The notes below the pieces were generated by a model. That model made no database searches. It was not told the DNA's origin and saw only the letters and a list, made by a program, of their open reading frames with translations. This document shows positions 25,369 to 34,104 of a DNA stretch of 64,000 nt, piece after piece (position 1 is the first letter of the stretch; each line of letters opens with the position of its first letter). A program made the translations under genes and the position numbers. Source of the stretch: Williamsia herbipolensis (lineage in GTDB: Bacteria; Actinomycetota; Actinomycetes; Mycobacteriales; Mycobacteriaceae); contig NZ_JXYP01000021.1 of assembly GCF_000964005.1 (NCBI RefSeq), forward strand, positions 248,001 through 312,000, in the 5' to 3' direction.

Positions 25369-26871
25369 TCAGTAGGCGCCGTCGCGGGAGACGACGGCCT
25401 TCGCGGTGCGCCACAGGATGAGGATGTCCTGCATGATCGACCAGTTCTCCACGTAGGAGAGGTCCAGACGCACCGACTCCTCCCACGAGAGGTCCGAGCG
25501 ACCCGAGACCTGCCACAGTCCGGTGATGCCGGGACGCACGAGCATCCGGCGCGTCACGACGTGGTCGTAGGTCTCGACCTCCTCGCGGAGCGGCGGACGC
25601 GGTCCGACGAGGCTCATGGAGCCGCCCATCACGTTGAACAACTGCGGCAGTTCGTCGAGGCTGTACTTGCGCAGGAACTTGCCGACGCGGGTGACGCGGG
25701 GATCGTCGGCCATCTTGAACAGGACGCCGTTGCCTTGACTCTGGCCTGCCAACATCTGACGCTGCGCATCGGCGCCGACGACCATGGACCGGAACTTCCA
25801 CATCGGGAACGGCTCGTTGCCCAGTCCGACGCGTTCGCCGCGGTAGAAGACGGGCCCCGGCGAGCTCAGCTTGATGGCGATCGCACACGCGAGCATCACC
25901 GGCGAGAGCAGGATCAGCAGGACCGCGGTGGCACTGCGGTCGAAGGCCGACTTGAGGAAACGGTTCGCGCCCTCGTAGGCGGGCTTGTCGATGTGCAGCA
26001 GCGGGAGTCCTGCGACGGGCCGCACCATCATGCGCGGGCCGGCGACGTCGGTGACACCGGGCGACACCAGCATCTCGACGTCCATGTCGTCGAGATCCCA
26101 CGACAGTTCCCGCATCGCGGAGTGCCCGAGGACCTCGGCGGAGGTGACCGCGACGGTGGTGGCACCCGACAGGGCGACCGCGCTGCGGGCGTCGGAGAAG
26201 TCCCCGAACACCGGGATCAGCCGTCCGCACGACTCGATGATCTCGGGATCGGTCGGCTTCTCGACCGGCACGCACAGACCGACGACCTCGAACCCCAGCT
26301 CCGGACTGGCCTCGAGTCGGTCGATCAGCGGTCGGGCGGAACGCACGCCGCCCATGATGAGCACGCGTTCGAGGTACTTGCGGGATCGACGCATGCTGAC
26401 GAGGTAGCGCCGCATGCTCCAGCGGCTCAGCAACAGCAGTGCCGTGCCGAGCGGGAACGCGATGGCGAGGAAGCCGCGCGCGACGCTCAGGGCCATCAGC
26501 TGATCGACGATCGCGAACACGCCGAACGTGGTCACCGAGGAGGTGAGCACCCGGCTGTACTCGTTGGGGCCGCTCCCCAGCACACGACGGTCCGAGCTCT
26601 GGGTGATGCGCAGCATCCCGAACCACCACACGACGATCGCGCCCGCGACGAAGATGGCGGGCCAGCTGAAGCGACCGAGGGTGTGGGTCAGGTGATATCC
26701 GAAACGCACGATGAGAGCGGTCGCGACGGCCACCGTGATGACGACGAGGTCGACGATGCGGGCGCGGGCGGCGTACTTGTACATCCAGTGCCGGGAACGC
26801 GGCTGGACGAAGCGGGCGTCGGTCACGGGGACGGTGGAGCGTGCGTGCGGGCGGAAGGGCAGCGAGGTCAC
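25369..26871 (-). CDS. Polyprenyl-phosphate sugar-1-phosphate transferase (EPS-initiating)
   Basis: A 500-residue integral membrane enzyme of the PHPT type. It has four or five N-terminal membrane segments (residues ~40-165), a cytosolic Rossmann-like region ([19 protein letters not shown]), one more membrane segment ([18 protein letters not shown]), and the C-terminal bacterial sugar transferase domain. That domain has [57 protein letters not shown] and [14 protein letters not shown]. It transfers a sugar phosphate from a nucleotide sugar to undecaprenyl or decaprenyl phosphate, the first step of the locus to its right. GTG 26871 has a GGAGAGGAG ribosome binding site. Confidence 0.92.
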   Translation of the reverse strand: MTSLPFRPHARSTVPVTDARFVQPRSRHWMYKYAARARIVDLVVITVAVATALIVRFGYHLTHTLGRFSWPAIFVAGAIVVWWFGMLRITQSSDRRVLGSGPNEYSRVLTSSVTTFGVFAIVDQLMALSVARGFLAIAFPLGTALLLLSRWSMRRYLVSMRRSRKYLERVLIMGGVRSARPLIDRLEASPELGFEVVGLCVPVEKPTDPEIIESCGRLIPVFGDFSDARSAVALSGATTVAVTSAEVLGHSAMRELSWDLDDMDVEMLVSPGVTDVAGPRMMVRPVAGLPLLHIDKPAYEGANRFLKSAFDRSATAVLLILLSPVMLACAIAIKLSSPGPVFYRGERVGLGNEPFPMWKFRSMVVGADAQRQMLAGQSQGNGVLFKMADDPRVTRVGKFLRKYSLDELPQLFNVMGGSMSLVGPRPPLREEVETYDHVVTRRMLVRPGITGLWQVSGRSDLSWEESVRLDLSYVENWSIMQDILILWRTAKAVVSRDGAY

Positions 26872-26930
26872 GACACTCCTCTCCTGTCGAGCACCGGCGT
26901 GCCGGTGTCCGACCTACTCCGATGGCGACG

Positions 26931-26956
26931 AACTGGTTTGACAGCCTAACTGGTTT
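26931..26956. repeat. Two direct AACTGGTTT repeats in sugar-transferase promoter region
   Basis: AACTGGTTT occurs at 26931-26939 and 26948-26956, 17 bp apart. They are 60-85 bp upstream of the sugar-transferase start in a 209-bp gap (26872-27080) that holds no gene. The spacing of about one and a half helical turns suggests a regulator-binding pair or promoter elements. Confidence 0.35.
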
Positions 26957-27080
26957 CCCCGCGCGGTGAGCGTGCTTGTACGGGGTCTTGACGGCTACAT
27001 CTCATTCTGCGGGACCGGCGTTACGTACAGACGTCCATCAGGGGCGCCGCCAGGTGAACTGGACCCACCGATCGGGGAGG

Positions 27081-27683
27081 TCAGCTCCGCTGCTCGGCGG
27101 CGGCGCGCGCCATCGCGACGAGCAGATCGCGCACCCGCGGGGTGGGCACGTCGCGCAGCCGTGGCGAGGAGTTGATCAGACCGAAGACCGCGTGCGCCCT
27201 GGTCCGCGCCTCGTCTCGGGGCACCTCGAGGTGCTCCACGAGGACGTCGGCCCAGATGTCGACGTATTCGCGCTGCAGTCGGCGCACGAGGTGCCGTGCG
27301 TCGGTGTCGAGCGAGGACAGATCGCGGAACTGGACCTCGATGAGATCGGGTTCGGACACCGCGAAATCGACGTGCCGGTCGATCAGGGCTCCCAGGACCT
27401 CTGCCGCCCCGGGCGCGGCGCGCGCGGCCCGTCCGCCGTCGAGCAGCCGACGCGACACGTCGATCAGCAGCTGCGCGAGCAGGTCGTGTTTGCCGTCGAA
27501 ATGCCGATACATGGCCGGACCGCTGATACCGACCTCGGCGCCGATGTCCTCCAACCGAACGGCCGCGTACCCGCGGCGAGCCATGAGATGGGCTGCGGCG
27601 CGCAGGATCTCGGCACGGCGTGCCGCCTTGGCGACATCACGTGCGGTGGGCTCGGATCGACCGTTCCCGACTACCGCCGACAC
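27081..27683 (-). CDS. TetR/AcrR-family transcriptional regulator
   Basis: A 200-residue regulator. The N-terminal helix-turn-helix at ~20-70 is typical: RRAEILRAAAHLMARRGYAAVR, LEDIGAEVGISGPAMYRHFDGKHDLL. The ligand domain is Asp/Arg-rich with a VFGLINSSPRL block. It starts at GTG 27683, 6 bp after the stop of the lipase gene, and is the last gene of the hydrolase-lipase-TetR transcript. It probably controls this operon, possibly in response to an acyl ligand; that is inference. Confidence 0.88.
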   Translation of the reverse strand: MSAVVGNGRSEPTARDVAKAARRAEILRAAAHLMARRGYAAVRLEDIGAEVGISGPAMYRHFDGKHDLLAQLLIDVSRRLLDGGRAARAAPGAAEVLGALIDRHVDFAVSEPDLIEVQFRDLSSLDTDARHLVRRLQREYVDIWADVLVEHLEVPRDEARTRAHAVFGLINSSPRLRDVPTPRVRDLLVAMARAAAEQRS

Positions 27684-27689
27684 AGCGGT

Positions 27690-28886
27690 TCAGCAGTCCT
27701 GCTCGGAGGTCGCGCCGGCGAACCGCGACTGCAACCACGGCAGCGCGTTGTCGAGGTCGATGTCGCCGTGCCCCTTGCCCGCCTGCTCACTGATGGTGAG
27801 GCGGTCGCCGAGCGCGCAGGCCTTCGCGACCGCGGCCTTCGTCCAGGCCTTGTCGATGTAGGTGTCGGCATCGCCGTAGAGCACGTACATCGGTGCACTG
27901 ATGGCCTTGCGTGGCAACGCGTACGACCTCAGGAGGTCGGTGAGACGCGCGGCCGCCTCATCGGTGCGCGGGGCGAGGTCGAACGGCCCGAGCGCGTCGG
28001 CGGCGGCGTTGCGTCGACTGACCAGCGGGCCCGCGCACGCCGAGAGCACGTCCCAGTTCGTGACCGCGCTGCCGCTGCGGTAGTCGTCGCGGACGATGTC
28101 GGGGTGTGATCGGGCGGCCGCCTCGACGATCCATTGCAGGGCCGGGGCCTGATCACGGGTGAGGGTGCCGGCGCGGGCCTTCGCGACGAGTCCCACGACA
28201 TCGGCGGCGGGGACGCCGGCGACGACGCCGACGAGATCGAGCTCGGGTGCGTAGGTGCGCGCGCCCTCGTCGGCGGCCCAGATCGCGCCACCGCCCTGCG
28301 AGGATCCGAAACCTCCCCATCGAGGGGAGATGTCGTCGAACACCGAGCGCAGTGCACGCACCGAGTCGATGACGTTGCGGCCCGCCGTGTCCGAGTCCAG
28401 GTAAGGGTGGACCCCTGCTGCGCCCAGTCCCTGGTAGTCGGCGATCGCGACGGCGTACTTCGCGCCCAGGAGTCCCTGCGCGAGGCCGATCAGCCCGTGC
28501 AGGTCGCTCGACAACGACGGTCCGCACTCGGTGTTGATGCCGAGCGTCCCGTGCGCCACCGCCACGACGGGCCACCCGCCCGCAGGCGCCTCACCGCCGG
28601 GTTTGAAGACGGTGCCGCTCACGCGGGTGCGCTTGCCGGACGAGTCGGTGGACACGTACTGGATCACCGAGCCCTTCACCTTGCCGAGCTTCATCAACAG
28701 CGGGAGGTCGTCCATCGGCTTCGCCGAGAGCACCGAACCGGGGGTGTCACCGCCGCGGGCGGGATTGTCGGTGCCGTCGGGGGTCGACAGCCCGACGACG
28801 AGAACGACCACCACGGCCACGACGAGCACCAGGATGATCGCGATGCTCCATGTGACCGGTCGGGTGAGCCCTGCGGGCCTCTTCAC
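27690..28886 (-). CDS. Membrane-anchored secretory lipase-family protein (LIP fold)
   Basis: A 398-residue alpha/beta hydrolase with one N-terminal membrane segment (WSIAIILVLVVAVVVVLVV) acting as signal anchor. The Ser nucleophile is in GGFGSSQGGGAI, the Asp in YVLYGDADTYID and the His in GKGHGDIDLDN, so the triad is intact. VAHGTLGINTECGPS and ADYQGLGAAGVHPYL are conserved in its two paralogues at 32123 and 34101. It starts at GTG 28886, overlapping the previous stop by 4 bases (GTGA). The likely role is deacylation or acyl transfer outside the membrane; the substrate is unknown. Confidence 0.85.
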   Translation of the reverse strand: MKRPAGLTRPVTWSIAIILVLVVAVVVVLVVGLSTPDGTDNPARGGDTPGSVLSAKPMDDLPLLMKLGKVKGSVIQYVSTDSSGKRTRVSGTVFKPGGEAPAGGWPVVAVAHGTLGINTECGPSLSSDLHGLIGLAQGLLGAKYAVAIADYQGLGAAGVHPYLDSDTAGRNVIDSVRALRSVFDDISPRWGGFGSSQGGGAIWAADEGARTYAPELDLVGVVAGVPAADVVGLVAKARAGTLTRDQAPALQWIVEAAARSHPDIVRDDYRSGSAVTNWDVLSACAGPLVSRRNAAADALGPFDLAPRTDEAAARLTDLLRSYALPRKAISAPMYVLYGDADTYIDKAWTKAAVAKACALGDRLTISEQAGKGHGDIDLDNALPWLQSRFAGATSEQDC

Positions 28887-30412
28887 ACCGGGTCCACGGT
28901 CACCGAGCCACGACCCGGTCTGCGCAGGGTCGCGAACTGGCACCGGACCACGGTGGTGTCGCCGTCGCGGAACTCATCGGTCATCGGTAGTCCGAACTGC
29001 GGTCGCCATGCGTCCAGCATCTCACCCGACAGCGGGTGCGCGCCGGTCTGCGGTGACCAGAAGTACTCGGTGGGCACCAGATCGTCGACGGGCTGCCGTC
29101 CGTCGACCATCGGACCGGTGGGCGTCGATCCGGCCCGGTCCATGGCGGTCACCACGGCGGTCGGCGAGGCGAAGCAGCGGTCCATCCAGCAGGTGACCGC
29201 TCCCCCGGTGAACTCCTGCCGGATCTGTTGCGTCCCGCGCGGTGACGACTGGCGGTACCACGGGGTGACCGGGCCGCCGATCGGGAACTGGGCACGCGAG
29301 GACGCCCCCAGCACGCGCTGGTACACGACGTCGTCGTTGCGGTTGCCGGCGATGAGGCTCTTGAGTGAGGTGTAGAGCGGCTTGGCCGAGAAGTCGACGC
29401 GCATGATGCCGAAGGTGTCCTCGCGGTCGGAGGAGTCGTCTTTGCGGTCACGCAGTTCCTGGACCAGGATCGGGCCCGCGAACGACAGCTGCGACCACTC
29501 GCGGATCGACTCGGTGATGATCGCCGCCTGCGTCGCGGCGTCGGAGATCGGTGTGCCCGAGGTCGGGAAGCCCACCTCGGTGGCCCAGATCTTCTTGTCG
29601 CCGTCGCCGTGTGCCTGCATGACCGAGTACATCCCGGCCACCATCCGCATCGCCCCGTCCGGGTCGAGGGGGTCGGTGGAGTACGAGGTGGGATAGGAGT
29701 ACGGATGCACCGACAGCGCGTCCATGTACCGCCCCGCCCCGGCGGCGTACATCTTCTCGACGAACGTGCGGCCGTTCATCGTCGTGGAGGTGTCGACAGC
29801 GGTGGCGACCGAGCCGCCGAGGACGGTGATCCGTGGGTCCGCCGCCTTGATCTGCCGGTAGGCCGCCTTGAGCATCGACGTGTAGAACACCGGGTCGGGC
29901 CCCGGACGGAAGAAGTACCCGCCGTTGGGTTCGTTCCAGATCTCGAGCGTGGACACCCGACCCGAGTAGTGCTCGGCCACGTCGCCGGCGAAGCGGCCGA
30001 ATGCGGTGGCCGAGGCCGGGCGGCGGGTGAACTGCGTGGATCCACCGATCTGCCAGCGCGGGGTGTAGTCGATCACACCGACGACGTCGATCCCGTGGGC
30101 TCTCGCGGCGTCGACGACCCGGTCGACCGGCGCCCAGTTGAAGACACCCTCCACGGGTTCGACGAACGGCCAGGCGATGTCCAGACGCAGACTGCGGACC
30201 CCGAGGTCGTTCATCGCCGACATCGACCGCTCGAGAACGGTGTCGTCCTCGACGATCAGCATGCTGCCGCCGTTCACGCCGATGGGCACCAGTTCCGGTG
30301 CCGCGGCCACGGGTGTGGGACGGGTCGATTCGGTCGAGGTGGCGGTGTCACCGGCGGGATCGGTTCCGCACGCGGTGGTGAGCACGATCAACGCGACGAG
30401 GACAGCGACCAT
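28883..30412 (-). CDS. Lipoprotein with clan-A glycoside hydrolase fold
   Basis: A 509-residue protein with a short lipoprotein signal (VLVALIVLTTAC, Cys ~15). The catalytic domain is a TIM-barrel pattern: RLDIAWPFVEPVEGVFNW near 80, the acid/base Glu in LEIWNEPNGG near 161, LSVHPYSYP near 237, and the nucleophile Glu in KIWATEVGFPTSG near 279. The paired Glu residues after strands 4 and 7 define clan GH-A. It probably trims or edits the locus polysaccharide. The signal n-region lacks basic residues, while the codons just upstream of ATG 30412 read RRRHGRG, so the true start may be further upstream at a non-standard codon. Confidence 0.8.
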   Translation of the reverse strand: MVAVLVALIVLTTACGTDPAGDTATSTESTRPTPVAAAPELVPIGVNGGSMLIVEDDTVLERSMSAMNDLGVRSLRLDIAWPFVEPVEGVFNWAPVDRVVDAARAHGIDVVGVIDYTPRWQIGGSTQFTRRPASATAFGRFAGDVAEHYSGRVSTLEIWNEPNGGYFFRPGPDPVFYTSMLKAAYRQIKAADPRITVLGGSVATAVDTSTTMNGRTFVEKMYAAGAGRYMDALSVHPYSYPTSYSTDPLDPDGAMRMVAGMYSVMQAHGDGDKKIWATEVGFPTSGTPISDAATQAAIITESIREWSQLSFAGPILVQELRDRKDDSSDREDTFGIMRVDFSAKPLYTSLKSLIAGNRNDDVVYQRVLGASSRAQFPIGGPVTPWYRQSSPRGTQQIRQEFTGGAVTCWMDRCFASPTAVVTAMDRAGSTPTGPMVDGRQPVDDLVPTEYFWSPQTGAHPLSGEMLDAWRPQFGLPMTDEFRDGDTTVVRCQFATLRRPGRGSVTVDPV

Positions 30413-30492
30413 CGCCGACGGAGCGCCCCGGCCGTGACGTCGTCTAAATGGACGTTGATGGTCGTTAATAAGTTGACTCTAGCGAAACCTCG

Positions 30493-31788
30493 CTACTTGA
30501 TACGCAACTTGCGGGCGTATTTCAGCCCGGGCTCCTCCACGAAGCGGTAGGTCACGGCGGCACAGGCCACGGAGAGGACGCCGACGATGGCCAGGTTGCC
30601 GAGCATGCCGCCCACGCTGTCACCCGCGAGCAGGCCCCATCGTCCCAGTGCGATCAGCAGTGGGAAGTGCCAGAGGTAGATGCCCAGCGAGATCTTGCCC
30701 AGGTACTCGAACGGCGCGAAGTCGAGGATGTCGGCCATCCGGGAGCGGCGCCCCTCGGCCAACGGCAACACGATGATGAGGATGAACAGGCCTGCGGCCA
30801 GGCCGGTCGCGGTCACCTGGAAGTTCGACTTGAGCGCGAGGAGCGCCAACATCGCGACCGTCGACACGACCAGCCCGGCGACCGACCACCGCCGCAACCG
30901 CGTGCCGAGTCGCGATCCCTCGGGGCCGTCCTCGACGGCGACGAACAGCACGGCCGCCGCCATACCGAAGGCGAAGGCGTCACTGCCGCCGAGGAAGCTG
31001 CGCAGCACCACCGCGGACCAGTTGGCCCCGAAGTTCTGCTCGGCGATGTCGGTGATGCCGGCACGGTGCGCGAGGTAGTAGGCGAACACCTTGCCTGCGA
31101 TACCGATGATGACGAACAGGATCGGGGGGATCAGCCCGATGACGACGGGGTTCCACCTCATCCGCCGCCGTAGCGCGAACATCAGCGCACCCACGATCGG
31201 CAGCGCGAAGTAGAACGCGTACTCCAGTGTCAGCGACCACGACGGGTTCACGCCGGTCTGGATGAGGCTCGGGAAGTACGTCTGCACCAGGAAGAGATTG
31301 GCGACGAACGTCCACGGGTCGGTGATCATGCCGGTGCCGGCCTGCGAACCGATGACCAGCGACTTCTCCGCGTTGGTGAGGTAGGCGGCCTGCAGGGCGA
31401 AGTTCGCGATCAGGAAGATGACGATGTAGACGGGGAAGATCCGCAACAGGCGATGGATGACGAACTGTCGCACGTCGGGCTGCTTCGGGGCGCCGAGGAA
31501 CAGGGCCCGGACGAAGGGCAGGAAGAGTAGGAAGCCCGAGAGTCCGAAGAAGAAGATGAGCGCCTGACCCAGGATCCCGATCTTGCTGTCCACGGTCGTG
31601 TCGGGCGAGTAGTGCGCGGCCACGTGCACGACGAGAACGGCGATGCAGGCGAGACCACGTGGTCCGTCGAGGCCCTTGATGCGACCGCGGCGACGCGGCG
31701 CCACCGTGGCCGTGACCGGTGTCCCGGAGATCGCGGAGGCCGCCACGACCGGGATGTGTCCGGTTCGGTGCGGGGTGTCGGCGGTCAC
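30493..31788 (-). CDS. Acyltransferase family 3 membrane protein
   Basis: A protein of about 431 residues with roughly ten membrane segments. The N-terminal catalytic pattern GLDGPRGLACIAVLVVHVAAH includes the conserved His. Later blocks GLSGFLLFLPFVRA, RQFVIHRLLRIFPVYIVIF and SWSLTLEYAFYFALP, and the closing YRFVEEPGLKYARK, are family hallmarks. It probably adds acetyl or another acyl group to a sugar in the polysaccharide or an envelope glycolipid. The start is uncertain; GTG 31788 was chosen, with upstream codons giving a low-complexity extension. The same-strand gap 31789-32122 separates it from the lipase. Confidence 0.85.
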   Translation of the reverse strand: MTADTPHRTGHIPVVAASAISGTPVTATVAPRRRGRIKGLDGPRGLACIAVLVVHVAAHYSPDTTVDSKIGILGQALIFFFGLSGFLLFLPFVRALFLGAPKQPDVRQFVIHRLLRIFPVYIVIFLIANFALQAAYLTNAEKSLVIGSQAGTGMITDPWTFVANLFLVQTYFPSLIQTGVNPSWSLTLEYAFYFALPIVGALMFALRRRMRWNPVVIGLIPPILFVIIGIAGKVFAYYLAHRAGITDIAEQNFGANWSAVVLRSFLGGSDAFAFGMAAAVLFVAVEDGPEGSRLGTRLRRWSVAGLVVSTVAMLALLALKSNFQVTATGLAAGLFILIIVLPLAEGRRSRMADILDFAPFEYLGKISLGIYLWHFPLLIALGRWGLLAGDSVGGMLGNLAIVGVLSVACAAVTYRFVEEPGLKYARKLRIK

Positions 31789-32122
31789 GGCGTCGGCCCC
31801 GCCACACGCCACACGGTGGCGGGTCGAGCGGTCGTCGACGAACTGGCGGCCCCGGTCTCGAGCTGCGCTGAGGTGTTCACCGTCACCGTCCGTTTCGTGG
31901 TCTGCGGGCCCCGGCACAGGTGTACGCGGAGACGAGCTGGCGTCACGGACCGGCACACACTGCCGATGCATCACCGCGACGAGGTCACGAGAGTGATGGT
32001 AGAAGCCGTCGCACGGTTTCGCAGGCCCCCCGGCCACCCCCTGTGGGAGTCGGTGTACCCGGCCCCACGCGGCAACCCTAACCGCCGTACGACACGGTCA
32101 CCACTCGGACGAACCGCCCGAC
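31789..32122. other. Non-coding interval between acyltransferase and lipase genes
   Basis: A 334-bp stretch with no convincing gene on either strand; frames crossing it are Arg/Pro-rich and lack ribosome binding sites. It may hold a promoter for the acyltransferase, or part of it may be an N-terminal extension of that gene. I see no strong terminator or repeat. Confidence 0.5.
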
Positions 32123-33412
32123 TCAGGTCAGGCGACCGCAGTCGTTGACGACGGCCCGGTTGTTGAACCGGTTCTGCAGCCAGCTCGTCGCGATCGAGAT
32201 GTCGATGTCGGCGTGGCCGCGGTCGGGCTGGAGCACCGACTGGATGGTGTCGCCCAGACGGCACGCGCGCACGACGGCGTCGGTGGTCCACTGCGGCGTC
32301 ACCAACTGATCGCGTCCGCCGTAGAGCACCAGGATCGGTGCCGCGGCCCGGCGCACCGGCAGGCTGCGCCGCGCGAGGAGTTCGGTGAGCGCGGCGGTGG
32401 CCTCGGTAGACGACGGCGTGAGGTCGTCGGGAGTGATCTCCTTGATGACCGCCGCGCGACGCCCGGTGAACGCAGGGCTGCACTGCGACAACAGATCCCA
32501 GTTCGATTCCACGACACCACGACGGTACGAGTCCAGGTCGAGGTTCGGGTTCTCGTGCTTGAGCACCAGCAGCATCCACTGCATGAGGCCGCGCTGGTCC
32601 TCGGTGAGCTTGCGCTGTGCCGCAGCCTGCGCCAGTGGCGCGATGTCGAGCGGCGGCGACGCGGCTGCGGTGCCGAGGAGGTCGAGATCGGGGGCGTAGG
32701 TGCCGGCGAGCTCGTTGGCCGCGAACACCGCCTGCCCGCCCTGCGAGGTGCCGAGAGCCGCCCATCGGTTGGACACCGACGGCGACAGACGACGAGCGGC
32801 GCGCACCGAGTCGATGACGTTCATGCCCTCGGTCGCGGCGTCGAGATACGGGTGTGTCGGTTCGGTCACACCGGGTGCGCCGAGGCCCTGATAGTCGGAG
32901 ACGGTGACCGCGAAACCCTGGCTGACGAGACCGCTGGCGATGATCGAGATCCCCAGCAGGGTCGGATCGAGGGTCGGTCCGCACTCGCCGAGCACACCGG
33001 TGGTGCCGTGGCCGAGCGCGATGACCGGCCACCCACCGGCGGGAGGCGTTCCCGACGGGATGAAGATGGCGCTCGAGACCTCGGTGCGGCTGTCGTCGAT
33101 GCCCGAGGTCGAGCGGTAGACCACGCGGGCGGCGATCGACGACGCGGCGCTCACGCGCCGGTCGAGCAGCGGCATCTCGTTGGCGCTGACGATGGAACCG
33201 ACCCCGGTGTCACGGGTGTCGACGGCCAGTGGCGCGCCGATGGTCGACTGGGCGGGATCGGAGTCGGCGCTGTCGGAATCCGAGCCACAGGCCACGGTCG
33301 TGGCGAGCACCGCTGCGACACAACCGATCACGGCGAGTGAGCGCACCCGCCCGACCACCGGTCCGCGCGATCGGTCGGTGTCGCGCTTCGTCACAGGTCT
33401 CCGCATCGTCAT
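32123..33412 (-). CDS. Secretory lipase-family lipoprotein
   Basis: A 429-residue paralogue of the lipases at 27690 and 34101. A basic n-region, hydrophobic AVIGCVAAVLATTVAC and the lipobox Cys near residue 42 predict a lipoprotein. The triad is intact: Ser in AALGTSQGGQAV, Asp in LVLYGGRDQLV and His in DRGHADIDIS. VIALGHGTTGVLGECGPT and VSDYQGLGAPGV are the shared family blocks. Its ATG overlaps the stop of the Wzz-like gene by 4 bases, so it is the last member of the kinase-lipase-Wzz-lipase transcript. It probably acts on acylated glycans or lipids outside the membrane. Confidence 0.87.
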   Translation of the reverse strand: MTMRRPVTKRDTDRSRGPVVGRVRSLAVIGCVAAVLATTVACGSDSDSADSDPAQSTIGAPLAVDTRDTGVGSIVSANEMPLLDRRVSAASSIAARVVYRSTSGIDDSRTEVSSAIFIPSGTPPAGGWPVIALGHGTTGVLGECGPTLDPTLLGISIIASGLVSQGFAVTVSDYQGLGAPGVTEPTHPYLDAATEGMNVIDSVRAARRLSPSVSNRWAALGTSQGGQAVFAANELAGTYAPDLDLLGTAAASPPLDIAPLAQAAAQRKLTEDQRGLMQWMLLVLKHENPNLDLDSYRRGVVESNWDLLSQCSPAFTGRRAAVIKEITPDDLTPSSTEATAALTELLARRSLPVRRAAAPILVLYGGRDQLVTPQWTTDAVVRACRLGDTIQSVLQPDRGHADIDISIATSWLQNRFNNRAVVNDCGRLT

Positions 33413-34104
33413 GTTTTCCTCAGTCCTCGGACATCGCGCAGTGTGTGCAGGGCGTCGCGGCCGTCACCGACCCGGTTGCCGATCATGTTCGCCCCGATGA
33501 GCGCGATCGCCGCGACGGCGAACCCGATGGCGCCGCCGAGTCCGATCGCCTGCGTCAGGCTGGTCTCGGTGGCGGCGCCCGCCGGGGTGGCGGCGTCGAC
33601 GACGAACAGCTCCGACTGCACCGACTCGGTGCCCTCGGGTTCGAGTTCGCTCACCACCTGTCGCATCTGATCGGCCATCGACGAGGCCAGCGTGGTGGCC
33701 GCCTGCGCGGTGTCACCGGTGGTGACGATGCGGAACACCGCGCTGTTGGGCACCGGGAAGACGGTGATGCGCGAGGCGAGATCGGCGGTGGTCGCGCCCT
33801 CACCGAGCACCTTCGCCCGGTCGGCGACGAGAACCCGCGACAAGACCTGTTGCGACAGCGCGAGGTTGCGCATGGTCTCGATCTCGGCGCGACCGGACAG
33901 ATCACTGGCGTACGCCGCGACGACCGACGGCGGTCCGGGCGCCTTCGCGACCATCACGGCCTGGCTCGTGTACTCCGGCTTCTCCATGCTCTGGGCGAAC
34001 CATCCGACGGCCATGCCGCCGACGACGGCGATGAGCACGGTGATCCACGACCGGCGCAGGATGCGGCCGTAGTCGGTCATGGTCGACGTGGAGGGGGACT
34101 TCAC
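33409..34104 (-). CDS. Wzz-like polysaccharide chain-length determinant
   Basis: A 231-residue protein with two membrane segments bracketing a periplasmic domain: ITVLIAVVGGMAVGWFA near residue 25 and LGGAIGFAVAAIALIGANMIG near residue 200. Between them are helical, Ala/Val-rich residues (EIETMRNLALSQQVLSRVLV). This is the Wzz/YveK topology, without any ATPase domain. It starts at GTG 34104 inside a GTGA overlap with the upstream lipase homologue. It probably works with the ATPase-bearing protein at 35440 to set chain length. Confidence 0.82.
   Translation of the reverse strand: MKSPSTSTMTDYGRILRRSWITVLIAVVGGMAVGWFAQSMEKPEYTSQAVMVAKAPGPPSVVAAYASDLSGRAEIETMRNLALSQQVLSRVLVADRAKVLGEGATTADLASRITVFPVPNSAVFRIVTTGDTAQAATTLASSMADQMRQVVSELEPEGTESVQSELFVVDAATPAGAATETSLTQAIGLGGAIGFAVAAIALIGANMIGNRVGDGRDALHTLRDVRGLRKT

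Noticed and set aside
25561-26949. 462-codon plus-strand frame opposite the sugar transferase
   Set aside because: Antisense shadow, Asp/Arg/His-rich; the sense strand encodes a complete PHPT enzyme.
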